Below, in pieces: positions 50,406 through 59,900 of a DNA stretch of 64,000 nt. This DNA is from CAZBME01 sp964645835. GTDB taxonomy: Bacteria; Desulfobacterota; Syntrophia; Syntrophales; UBA8958. The stretch lies in NCBI GenBank assembly GCA_964645835.1, contig CAZYDG010000072.1, positions 142,783 to 206,782 of the forward strand, written 5' to 3'. Numbering within the stretch: position 1 is the stretch's first letter; every line of letters starts with the position of its first letter. Both the position numbers and the translations under genes were made by a program. The notes under the pieces were generated by a model. It ran no database searches and was not told where the DNA came from. It saw nothing but the letters and a program-made list of their open reading frames with translations.

Positions 50406-51056
50406 TTATGGTTTTTGGTAAAGATTATTTTTTATTATGTAGTCACACACGGGATCGGACGTCAAATAAGTTATTGACCGGCCTTCCCGTATCCACTCGC
50501 GGATCTTGCGGGAAGCGATATCCAGAAAAGTGACGTTACGGAAATAGATATAAAAGCCAGTTGGACCTCTAAAGCCATCTTTTTCCTGGTCATAGACAAA
50601 TTGCGAGGCGAATTCATGATCAAGAATCCTGTCCAGCCCGACGTTTTCATAGCCCGGCCGGGTCATGACGATGAAATGGCACATGAGCAGAAGCTTCTCC
50701 CATTCCCGCCACGTCCGTATGGCATGAAAAGCATCTTGTCCCACGATAAAATACAATTCCAGGTCATGGGGATTTTCCATTAGGATGTGCTCAACCGTTT
50801 CGACGGAATAGGAAGCGCCTTCCCGTTTGTTCTCCACATCGGAAAACGAAAAGGACGGGTTGCTTTCGATAGCCAGCTTGACCATCCGCTCCCGGTGATA
50901 AAACGGTGTAATCTCTCCATGGAGTTTATGGGGAGGCCTCGATGCGGGAATGAAGATGATACGGTTCAGGTTGAACATCTCCAGGATTTCCTCGGCGCAC
51001 CGCAAGTGTCCTATATGAATGGGGTCAAATGTCCCTCCAAATAGTCCCCATTTCAT
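50406..51056 (-). CDS. nadD: Nicotinate-nucleotide adenylyltransferase
   Basis: 216 residues. Nucleotidyltransferase motif GGTFDPIHIGHLR and the C-terminal IASRKIREWIREGRS; PASRPPHK also conserved. Adenylates nicotinate mononucleotide in NAD synthesis. ATGA overlap with proA upstream. Confidence 0.96.
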   Translation of the reverse strand: MKWGLFGGTFDPIHIGHLRCAEEILEMFNLNRIIFIPASRPPHKLHGEITPFYHRERMVKLAIESNPSFSFSDVENKREGASYSVETVEHILMENPHDLELYFIVGQDAFHAIRTWREWEKLLLMCHFIVMTRPGYENVGLDRILDHEFASQFVYDQEKDGFRGPTGFYIYFRNVTFLDIASRKIREWIREGRSITYLTSDPVCDYIIKNNLYQKP

Positions 51057-52309
51057 TCACGCACCTGCCCGTTTCCATAAATAATAAACTTGGCTGTCGT
51101 CAATTCTTCCAGACCCATGGGGCCAAAGGCGTGGAGCTTTGTTGTACTGATTCCGATCTCGGCGCCGAGGCCCAGTTCGAAACCGTCACTAAACCGAGTG
51201 GAGGCATTGACGAGGACTGTCGAGGACTGAACTTCGTTCAGAAACCGCTGGGCCCGTCCGTAATTTTCCGTGACGATCGATTCCGTATGGAGGGACCCGT
51301 ATTTTTCGATATGGGCCATGGCCTCATCAATGTCTTTGACCACCCGAACGGCCAGAATGAGATCCAGATATTCTTCATACCAGTCCGCTTCCGTCGCCGC
51401 GTGGACATCTTTCAGGATGGCCCGGGTCTCATCGCATCCTCTGAGGGAAACGCCGACCGCCTGAAAGCGGCTTGCCACCGCAGGCAGGAAAGACGGCGCA
51501 ATCTTCTTGTGGACCAGCAGGGTCTCCATGGCATTGCAAACGCCCGGCCGTTGGGCCTTGGCGTTCAGGCAGATCCGAACGGCCATATCCAGATCGGCGC
51601 TTTCGTCGACAAAGATATGGCAGACGCCTTTATAGTGCTTGATGACAGGGATCTTGGAGTCACGGACGACTGCCCGGATCAAGTCTTCACCGCCACGGGG
51701 GATTATAACGTCCACATATTCTTCAAGCTGCAGAAGTTCGTAGACGGCCTCGCGGTCTGTTGTGGGGATAACCTGGATGGCCGCCTCGGGAAGGCCTGTT
51801 TCCTTGAGGACGCTGCACAAAATCTCTGCTATGGCAAGGTTCGAGTGGATCGCCTCGGAACCGCCTCTTAGAATGACGGCATTCCCCGATTTAAGGCACA
51901 GGGCTGCCGCATCAGCCGTTACATTGGGACGAGATTCGTAGATAATTCCGATCACACCCAGAGGAATACGCATCCGGCCAACAAGAAGGCCGTTGGGACG
52001 TCGCCACATGGAAGACACCTTGCCTATGGGATCGGGTAGTGCCGCAACTTCCGCCATGCCCTTGGCAATCCCGGCCAGGGTAGATTCTTTCAATGTCAGA
52101 CGATCGATCATTGCTGCCGGAAGGCCCGTTTGCCGGGCAGCGGCTAGATCTTTCTCGTTCTCAGCCATTAGATAGTCCGATTGGCTCAACATGGTTTCAC
52201 CCATAGCCTTAAGGGCATTGTTCTTTATATCTGTCGGAATACGGGAAAGAACGGCAGCTGCACTTTTGGCTTTCTGCGCTATTTCCAGGACATCTGATTT
52301 GATTGTCAT
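51053..52309 (-). CDS. proA: Gamma-glutamyl phosphate reductase
   Basis: 418 residues from MTIKSDVLEIAQ. ALDH-fold enzyme with the catalytic Cys in QRPGVCNAMETLLVH and LGVIGIIYESRPNVTADAAALCLKSGNAVILRGGSEA. Second step of proline synthesis. GGAGG 7 bases before this ATG; the ten residues upstream are not coding. Forms a unit with nadD. Confidence 0.97.
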   Translation of the reverse strand: MTIKSDVLEIAQKAKSAAAVLSRIPTDIKNNALKAMGETMLSQSDYLMAENEKDLAAARQTGLPAAMIDRLTLKESTLAGIAKGMAEVAALPDPIGKVSSMWRRPNGLLVGRMRIPLGVIGIIYESRPNVTADAAALCLKSGNAVILRGGSEAIHSNLAIAEILCSVLKETGLPEAAIQVIPTTDREAVYELLQLEEYVDVIIPRGGEDLIRAVVRDSKIPVIKHYKGVCHIFVDESADLDMAVRICLNAKAQRPGVCNAMETLLVHKKIAPSFLPAVASRFQAVGVSLRGCDETRAILKDVHAATEADWYEEYLDLILAVRVVKDIDEAMAHIEKYGSLHTESIVTENYGRAQRFLNEVQSSTVLVNASTRFSDGFELGLGAEIGISTTKLHAFGPMGLEELTTAKFIIYGNGQVRE

Positions 52310-52356
52310 CAAAATACCTCCTAATATGATAATCAGCATTTACCGCCGAATATGAT

Positions 52357-52386
52357 TTGACAAAAATCCCCTTGAACAGGTATTAC
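52357..52386 (+). promoter_or_regulatory. Candidate promoter of the patatin-like gene
   Basis: TTGACA (52357-52362), 18 bases, TATTAC (52381-52386), about 165 bases before the start codon. Confidence 0.4.
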
Positions 52387-52552
52387 CCCTCCACGGCACA
52401 TCATCCATTAATCCGTGTATGGGAATCTCTTACCCCACCGGTCATTAGCAGTACCTATGGCATCGTGTCAAGGCCAAATTGTACAAGGATGTCATGGACT
52501 TGATTAAACACAATTCCCATAAGAAAGGATAGGGGGAGACACAAAGGGCAAA

Positions 52553-53638
52553 ATGACGGCAATGTCATCATCTCATGATTTGCGAATCAAGGCCGGCAAA
52601 AGGGCCTATGCCATGATCCAGGACGGCGGGTTTTCGTTTGACAGAATTACGAGTTTCTTCGGTCCTGCAACGGGTCCCCGGTGGCTTATCGCAAGTGGCT
52701 TCGATATGAGCCTTATGAAAAGCGGCCTGTTGGGGCGCAACTGGCCCGTTTTGCTCGTCGGCGCTTCGGCGGGCTCCTGGCGTTTCGCCGCCTGGATGCA
52801 GCCCGAGGCAGAGAAGAGTTATCAGTCCCTCATGGATGCCTATATAACGACCACTTATTCAAGAAAAGACACCCCGGAAACCATTAAACAATCCCTGGAA
52901 GTGATCATCAACAAGGCTATCGAAAACGACGCCCTGCCTTTCGCCCTCGCCAACCGGAGATATCGCCTGGCGATTATCACCGCCCGGGCCAAGCATCTGA
53001 CTGCCGCCAGGAGAAAGTGGCTTCAGGGTATCGGTTTCGGGCTCTGTTTTGTCATGAATGCTGTTCATCGCTCCCTTCTTTATCGATTCACGGAAAACGT
53101 CGTGTTTTATTCCGGACCCAACCCCCCTGCTTTCACCCTCAAGCCCGGCTTTAAAGGCCGGCATGTACCCTTGTCCACAGTCAACTTCAAAGCCGCTCTT
53201 GTGGCATCCGGCTCTATTCCCCTGATCGTAAGGGGTGTTGATGACATCTACGGCGCGCCAACCGGCGTATACCGCGACGGCGGACTGACGGACTACCATC
53301 TGACAAGGGCCTATGGTTCAGGTGAACAGGATTTGACCCTCCTCTTTCTACACCAGGAGCGGATTATCCCTGGATGGCTTGACAAACGCCTGACGAAACG
53401 CCAGCCGCCACCGGAGGCCCTGGAAAACGTGCTCATGGTCTATCCCTCGGACAACCTGATCGCCAGATTGCCCAACAGTAAAGTGCCGGACCGGGAAGAT
53501 TTCAAGACCTTCATGGATGATCCGGGTACACGGATCCAAAACTGGCACAAGGCCGCCGCTCAGTGCTCTCATCTGGGGGAGGTCTTTCTGGAAATAGCGG
53601 AGAGTAGCAAACTCCGGGAGGTCGTGGACAGGCTATAA
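52553..53638 (+). CDS. Patatin-like phospholipase
   Basis: 361 residues. Nucleophile motif GASAGSWRF (G-x-S-x-G, about residue 71) and catalytic Asp in YRDGGLTDYH (about 240), the patatin Ser-Asp dyad. Lacks a signal peptide. It would hydrolyse acyl lipids, substrate unknown. AAGGG precedes the ATG; a second ATG three codons in is possible. A family A repeat begins 28 bases after the stop. Confidence 0.82.
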   Translation: MTAMSSSHDLRIKAGKRAYAMIQDGGFSFDRITSFFGPATGPRWLIASGFDMSLMKSGLLGRNWPVLLVGASAGSWRFAAWMQPEAEKSYQSLMDAYITTTYSRKDTPETIKQSLEVIINKAIENDALPFALANRRYRLAIITARAKHLTAARRKWLQGIGFGLCFVMNAVHRSLLYRFTENVVFYSGPNPPAFTLKPGFKGRHVPLSTVNFKAALVASGSIPLIVRGVDDIYGAPTGVYRDGGLTDYHLTRAYGSGEQDLTLLFLHQERIIPGWLDKRLTKRQPPPEALENVLMVYPSDNLIARLPNSKVPDREDFKTFMDDPGTRIQNWHKAAAQCSHLGEVFLEIAESSKLREVVDRL

Positions 53639-53666
53639 TTTTGCCATCGGTTAATTACCGTTCATT

Positions 53667-53871
53667 AGCAGGCTGTTGAAAAACGTCCATCTGCTGCGTT
53701 GCGCTGCAAGCCTCCCCGGCCTTCGCCGGGGCAGGCTACATCGACGTATTTCTATGTACGCTGTCCCCCGCTGGCGGGGGTGCAGGGGGTGGTTGCCTCG
53801 ACTTTTGCGCGCCTTGCATCTGAACATTTTTGAACAGCCTGCACAAAATCGAGTTTTTCAACAACCTGTTA
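53667..53871. repeat. Dispersed MITE-like repeat, family A, copy 3 (with inner GC hairpins)
   Basis: Left end AGCAGGCTGTTGAAAAACGT, right end CGAGTTTTTCAACAACCTGT. The interior has CATCTGCTGCGTTGCGCTGC and CTTTTGCGCGCCTTGCATC as in the other copies (inverted), plus two GC-rich hairpins, CCCCGGC-CTTC-GCCGGGG (53714-53731) and CCCCCGC-TG-GCGGGGG (53765-53780). A second right end GAACAGCCTGC sits inside at 53832. Stops 10 bases before the radical SAM ATG. Confidence 0.8.
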
Positions 53872-53880
53872 GGTAACCTC

Positions 53881-54771
53881 ATGGAACATCTCTCTGACTT
53901 TCTGAAGCACTGTACTCTTTGCCCCCGGAAATGTGGCATCAACCGGACAGAGGGCAATACGGGTTTCTGCGGCCTCACAGACCGCCTGGTCATCGATTGC
54001 GCCCTCCCCCACCTGGGTGAAGAGCCGCCACTGTCCGGGCGCCACGGATCGGGAACCATCTTCTTTTCTTCCTGCAATCTGCGCTGCATCTTTTGCCAGA
54101 ATTACCAGATCAGTCACACTGTAACGGGCATGGCCATGACATCCGCTGAGCTGGCCCAGGTCATGCTCGATCTTCAGGAAGAAAAATGCCATAATATCAA
54201 CCTTGTCACACCGACGCCCCAGATCCCCATGATCATGGAAGGCTTCCACCTGGCCCGTGCAAAGGGCCTCCACATTCCTCTGGTTTATAATTGCAGCGGC
54301 TATGAAGATCCCGACATTATCCGTCGCCTTCAAGGAGACATAGATATCTACATGCCTGATTTCAAATACGGCTCCGATGAAGTGGCCTACCGATGCTCGG
54401 GTGTGAAAGGCTATGTCGCGTCCGCCGCATCTGCCTTGGAAGAAATGGCACGCCAGGTCGGTGATGGCCTGGAAATGGATGATGACCTCGCCACACGGGG
54501 CCTCCTCATTCGCCATCTCGTCATGCCGGGCATGGTCAAAAACAGCCTTTCAGCCCTTTCAATCATCCGTTCCCGCCTTTCCCGTAACGTAACCCTCAGC
54601 ATCATGTCTCAATACACGCCCATTGCATCCGTCAAAAACGACCCCCTCCTAAGCCGAAGAGTCACGTTTGATGAATATGAAGCTGTCGTTGATGGAGCAA
54701 TGACCTTGGGTTTCGAAAACATTTTTATCCAGGAAGTGGACGACCGGCACCTAGCTCCCGATTTTGACTAG
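53881..54771 (+). CDS. Radical SAM protein, PflA-like (COG1313 type)
   Basis: 296 residues from MEHLSDFLKHC. N-terminal Cys set CTLCPRKCGINR...GFCG and the radical SAM cluster SSCNLRCIFCQNYQIS (CX3CX2C), then NLVTPTPQIPMIMEG and NCSGYEDPDIIRRLQGDIDIYMPDFKYG, the layout of the putative pyruvate formate-lyase activating enzyme family. Target protein unknown. The frame continues 17 codons upstream but those lie in a repeat end; the ribosome site AGGTAACC before this ATG is also partly built by the repeat flank. Confidence 0.88.
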   Translation: MEHLSDFLKHCTLCPRKCGINRTEGNTGFCGLTDRLVIDCALPHLGEEPPLSGRHGSGTIFFSSCNLRCIFCQNYQISHTVTGMAMTSAELAQVMLDLQEEKCHNINLVTPTPQIPMIMEGFHLARAKGLHIPLVYNCSGYEDPDIIRRLQGDIDIYMPDFKYGSDEVAYRCSGVKGYVASAASALEEMARQVGDGLEMDDDLATRGLLIRHLVMPGMVKNSLSALSIIRSRLSRNVTLSIMSQYTPIASVKNDPLLSRRVTFDEYEAVVDGAMTLGFENIFIQEVDDRHLAPDFD

Positions 54772-54814
54772 GAAAAGCCTTTCACATGGGGACAAGAGGA
54801 AAATGAGATCTAAC

Positions 54815-55070
54815 CGATTGTTGGAAAACTTGATTTCGGGCAGCTATTCAAAAAGGTTCAGAGGCAAGGCGCACAAAAGCTGAGTGATAATGTAGCTTCA
54901 GCCCTTTTCTTGAAGCAAATGTAGCGCAGGGCTTCAGCCCTGTGTTTATCTATTGCAGCCCTGAAGGGCTGGGCTACAGGCTGAGCGCAGCAGACATATC
55001 CCCCTCTGGAGGGGGTGCAGTGGGAGGTTATCCGCGAAAGTACGGGATGGACGTTTTTCGACAGCCCGCT
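54815..55070. repeat. Dispersed repeat, family A, copy 4 (composite)
   Basis: Diverged left end GATTGTTGGAAAACTTG and right end GACGTTTTTCGACAGCCCGC. In between: GAGGCAAGGCGCACAAAAGC as in copy 2, and a nested palindromic unit GTAGCGCAGGGCTTCAGCCC ... GCCCTGAAGGGCTGGGCTAC (54920-54978). The right end abuts the stop codon of the next minus-strand gene (55070-55072). Confidence 0.7.
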
Positions 55071-56923
55071 TATTCGTTATTTGTGAACCTGACCACATCC
55101 GATTGCGTTTGGTCAAAATAAACAAGCCGCACCGTGACAACTTTGACCTTGGTCGGAATTTTTATATAAACAGGCACATCCGCAGTCAGATCGGCGGTGC
55201 CGACACCTTTGTGCGCCGGAAACTTGAACTCCCTGTCCGGGTTTTCCGTGTCCAACCCATAGTAAATCCTGCTTATGCCGCCGCGCCACGACATCAGATG
55301 GGTAAAATAGATCAGGGTCCTGCCGTCGAACTCCCGAAATGAAATCCAGCTGGTCCTGGTCGTCTCCAGGATGCTCTTGTCGCCCCGTGCCGCCTCGGCG
55401 CCAGGATCAAGCATGAAATCCCACGGCCCCATTTCCCGTCCCTGGCGATCCAGGTACTTCACCCATAATTTAAGAGGCTTGCCCGTAAAGGGAAAACTCA
55501 CGTACGTGACCGGCATGGGCTTTCCCGTCTGGGGATGCATCATCTGGGAATGACCCGTACTTTTAAAAGATTTTTCCTCATCCAGGCGGTAAAAGACCTC
55601 AATCGCAGGTTCGGCAATGATCATCGTCGCCATCCAACCGGCATTCGACTTCATCCAGCTCACGCTGACCGGCTTCTCCATGAGGGCGGCCGGGGTTGCT
55701 TTAAGCTCGGCCAGACGTCTCTCCGCATCGGCCAAATACTCGGCCACAAGGGCCTTGTCGATGAACCACCGCACAAAATGCCCGGCCTGGTTTGCGGCCA
55801 GAAACTTTTCCAGGTATTCCTTTTCCCGGCGCTTGTCCTCCATGCCCCGGCCGGGCAGCCTCGCCTCGGAATACTCCCTGGACAATTCATAATAGACCGG
55901 GCCGAAGTCAGGGTTTTTGCGGGCAAACGCCTCAAGTCCACGCACTCTGGCTTCACGGTCCTGCAAAAATAAGGAAACGAAAGGGGTGACAAAGCTCTTG
56001 CCCTGCTTTCCGATGTATTCATAAACCTCGCGCGCCCCTTCGCGGCCCTCCTGAACCTTCAAAAACGTCTGGAAACGAACGTGGGGGTCGATAAAATCCA
56101 GATCGAAACGAAAATACGCCATGTATGCCCTGCGGGCGTTGCCATAGTCGCCTCGCAACTCATAGACACGGGCATTGTTGTAAAATTCTTCCGGTGTCCT
56201 GGGCGACGGGATGATTCCACCCTGCCGGGCTAATTCCTCAAAGCCCCTGCTGATCTTATCCAAAGAAAGGGCCATCTTTTCCTGCGACTTCTCAATGCGC
56301 GCCGTGGACTGCTTGATCTCGGCGATATCGCGGGCAATGGCCGCAAACTTGGCGTCAAGAAGACGGCCCACATCTTCAAGCTCGGCGGTTACCTCGCGAA
56401 ACGCTGCGGAAAGATCCTTTTCTGCACGTCTATCCGGTGATTTCAGCAAGGCGGTGTTTTTATCTTCAAGCGCATGAACACGATCCAGCAGTTCCCGCTC
56501 GCGGACCTTGAGCTTCTTGATTTCATCCAGACTGCCCCGATCCGCAAGCAATGCCTTGACGCGCGCTTCCATGACTGCAGTGTCCACCTCCACCCTGGCC
56601 GTGACCTCGATACCGAACAGATCACCCTCCATGATGTTTTTCCGTGTCGTGATCTCGGTCTTCAGAAGCCCGGCGGCCAGGGCAAACACATCGTCAACGG
56701 CTACAGCAGAATCGCGGACCAGGGTCATGGATTCCAGATAGGTGCCGGCTTGCTCCAGGGCTTCGCGCTTTGCCTTGGCTACAGCAGCCACGGTGGCATT
56801 ATCCGGAGACTGCCCACCACCGAAAAGCTGTCGTACAGTCATGGTATAGGTTTTGATCTCGGCAAACGACACCGAACAAGAAACCATGACCATTAAAACT
56901 GCAAGAAACAAGGCTTTGCGCAT
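55070..56923 (-). CDS. Exported coiled-coil/TPR-like protein of unknown function
   Basis: 617 residues from MRKALFLAVLMVMVSC. Signal peptide with probable cut after SFA. Residues about 25-120 (VRQLFGGG...AVAKAKREALEQAGTYLES...VTARVEVD) resemble the N-terminal domain of LPP20/FlgT-type envelope proteins; 125-235 is coiled coil (LKVRERELLDRVHALEDK...IEKSQEKMALSLDKISRGFEEL); 250-330 has TPR-like helices; the last 220 residues are beta-rich (VSWMKSNAGWMATMIIAEPAIEVFYRLDEEKSF). I do not recognise the whole. Follows the glycogen fusion gene by 18 bases on the same strand, so may be co-transcribed. Confidence 0.75.
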   Translation of the reverse strand: MRKALFLAVLMVMVSCSVSFAEIKTYTMTVRQLFGGGQSPDNATVAAVAKAKREALEQAGTYLESMTLVRDSAVAVDDVFALAAGLLKTEITTRKNIMEGDLFGIEVTARVEVDTAVMEARVKALLADRGSLDEIKKLKVRERELLDRVHALEDKNTALLKSPDRRAEKDLSAAFREVTAELEDVGRLLDAKFAAIARDIAEIKQSTARIEKSQEKMALSLDKISRGFEELARQGGIIPSPRTPEEFYNNARVYELRGDYGNARRAYMAYFRFDLDFIDPHVRFQTFLKVQEGREGAREVYEYIGKQGKSFVTPFVSLFLQDREARVRGLEAFARKNPDFGPVYYELSREYSEARLPGRGMEDKRREKEYLEKFLAANQAGHFVRWFIDKALVAEYLADAERRLAELKATPAALMEKPVSVSWMKSNAGWMATMIIAEPAIEVFYRLDEEKSFKSTGHSQMMHPQTGKPMPVTYVSFPFTGKPLKLWVKYLDRQGREMGPWDFMLDPGAEAARGDKSILETTRTSWISFREFDGRTLIYFTHLMSWRGGISRIYYGLDTENPDREFKFPAHKGVGTADLTADVPVYIKIPTKVKVVTVRLVYFDQTQSDVVRFTNNE

Positions 56924-56941
56924 ATTTACTCTCATTCTCCA

Positions 56942-59900
56942 TTATCCCCACAGAATCAAGCCCGTCTCCAGCTTTGACGCCAAACGGGGATTATAAGGCA
57001 GGACCCGAATACCGTAACTGTAATTGCCATTTTGCCGGACCACATAATTGACGCCATATGTGATCACTCCGTCGGGCGCCTTCGAGATCTTCTCCAGACG
57101 AACGCTTTCGGGCTCGCCGACGAATCCGCCATGATCCCCCTGGCCGATCATCATCTCCACATAAATCTCCTCCTCCAACATCTTCCCCGGATCGATGCGG
57201 ACGCTCACCGTCAACGGCAGATCAACCATTACCGTATCGCCGTGAATGCCGTCAACGATAACTTCAACGAGTTTCAGGGAAGAAAAGCGCATGGGGATCT
57301 TGTACTTCCATTCAGCGATCTCTTTGGCAAGCTGATAGGCGTTACTAGTCAAGGTCCATTCCCGTTGGGCCGTCGGTTCGTACATCTCGTGCAGATATTC
57401 CGTTAACATCCGGTCCGTGTTGAAAATGGGCGCCAGGGTCTGCATGGACCTCTTAATCATGGCGGTCCATTTCTCCGGTACGCCGGAGGCATCCCGCTCA
57501 TAGAAAAGAGGAACAACTGTATTTTCGATGAGGTTATAAAGTGACTGGGCATCTTCGCCGTCGGAGTTACCCACCTCTTCCTTATAACCTTTTCTCACGG
57601 GACCGATGGTCCAACCGTTCATGCCATCATAACCCTCTACCCACCAACCGTCGGATATGCTCAGATTAAGGACTCCGTTGACGACCACCTTCTCGCCGCT
57701 CGTACCGCTGGCTTCCAGGGGGCGGCGCGGATTGTTCAGCCACACATCGACACCCTGGACCAAATGACGGGCAATGCGGATGTCATAGTTTTCCAGGAAG
57801 AATATCTTCCCTTGAAAGCGTTCATCGCGGCAGACACGGATGACCTTTTCTATCAGGTCCTTTCCCATGCTGTCATTCGGATGGGCCTTGCCGGCGAATA
57901 CAATCTGCACAGGCCGGCTGGGATGATTGACGATGCGGTCGAGACGATTCAAATCCGTCAGGATCAGATCGGCCCGTTTGTAGGGGGCAAACCGTCGGGC
58001 AAATCCGATCAGGAGAGCCGCCGGGTTGAGCTTGGAAAAAAACTCCTCACGCCACATCCGGGGCCCTTCGTATTTACCCCAATGTTGCGCGACATTGTCA
58101 CGGATCAGATCCATGGTTTTTTGCTTCAACTCATAGCGGACACGCCAAAGAAGGGTGTCGGGAATATCCTGGACCCGTGTCCATCGTTCGGTATCGGTGA
58201 GGTTCTTTTCCCATTCTATGCCCAGATAGGCATCCAGGAGAGATCGCATCCTTGGGGCGATAAACGACAGGAAATGGGCACCGTTTGTAACATGGCGAAT
58301 GGGGATGTCCGAATCATCGAACCCCTTCCATACATCGCGCCACATACGGCGGGACAGCTGGCCGTGGACGAGACTCACGGCATTGCTTCGATAAGTCAGC
58401 TTGAAGGCGAGAATATTCATGAAGAAGGTTTTCTCGTCTCCTCCCTCCCGGCGCCCCAAATCCCAGAACTGAGCCCAGGTCATGCCGGACCGCTTGATGA
58501 AACCGGAGAAATAATACTCCATGAGATCCCGTGAAAACCGCTCATTCCCCGCCTCGACAGGGGTATGGGTCGTAAACACGCCTCTGTTGCGAACAACCTC
58601 GGCGGCCTCCTCAAATGACAATCCCTCCTCGATCATGAAAGATTCAATCCGTTCCAGGATCAGAAAGGCCGAGTGGCCTTCGTTGATGTGATAGACCCGG
58701 GGCTTGATCCCCAGTTTCTTCAGGAGCCGGACTCCGCCGATGCCCAGGAGAATCTCCTGTTCGATACGGGTTTTCTGATCGGCACTATACAGACGGGCTG
58801 TAATGGTCCTGTCCTGCGGTGTATTCCTCGGCACATCCGCATCGAGAAGGTATAAGGAAACGCGGCCCACTTTCACTTCCCAGATGTTGGCAAAAAGGGT
58901 GCGGCCCGGCAGGTCGATGGAAATCTGAACCTCGATGCTCCGGTCGTCCTGGACGATCTGGACAGGCATACAGGAGAAATCATTTTCGGGATAATCCTCA
59001 GTCTGCCGGCCATCCTTATCGATGACCTGCTTGAAAAAACCGTTCTTATAAAGGAGACCTACGGCGACCAGAGGAATCCCCAGGTCGCTTGCCGTCTTCA
59101 GATGATCCCCCGACAGGGTCCCAAGGCCGCCGGAATAAATGGGCAGGCATTCATGGAATCCATATTCGGCGGAAAAATAGGCGACTGGCGAACTCCAGCG
59201 GAGTTCCGGTGCAATGGGAATCTTCTTCCGGGGACCACGCTCTCCCATATAGTCGTCAAAACGCTGTAAAACCATTTTATAGAGGTCCAGGTAACTATCG
59301 TTTTCCGCCGCTTCCTGCAGCGTTTCGGGCGATACGGTCTCCAGCATCCGGACGGGATTATTGCCCATTTCAGACCAGAGTTTGAGATCCAGTGTGGCAT
59401 ACAGGTCGAGGGCCTTCGGATTCCAGGTCCACCACAGGTTATAGGCCAGTTCCCGGAGACGCGAAAGCCCTTCGGGAAGATTGGCCACGGCCGTAAAAGA
59501 CCGGAAATGGGGTTGGGTGGAAACGGTTCCCGCAAAGATGTGCCGCGAAGTCAATCGGTCATCAGCCACGGGTTTTTCCGTCACGCGCTTCCTGGCCATA
59601 GCCTCCGCCCGGTCATAGGCCTGGATATAGGCAGCATAGAAGGACGTCCAGTTCGCCTCCTGAGCCACCTGCCGGGCTTTTCGACGCCGTTTGTCCATTT
59701 CATCCGCGGGCCATGACAGGAAATCCTGTAAGATCCGGTAGAGTTGATCTTCAATCGATGCAATTGGTTGACCTCGTCGCTTCAGGACAAGAATACCGCT
59801 ATTCTCGCCCAAGGTATTCAGGGTCCAGATACCGAAACCGGCCTGGTCCGTCGTCACCGTCGGTACGGCATAAGCGGCGCTCTCCAGGGGGGTATAGCCC

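Noticed and set aside
53830..53880. 17-residue N-terminal extension of the radical SAM protein
   Set aside because: The extension is translated repeat DNA; family likeness begins at MEHLSDFLKHC.
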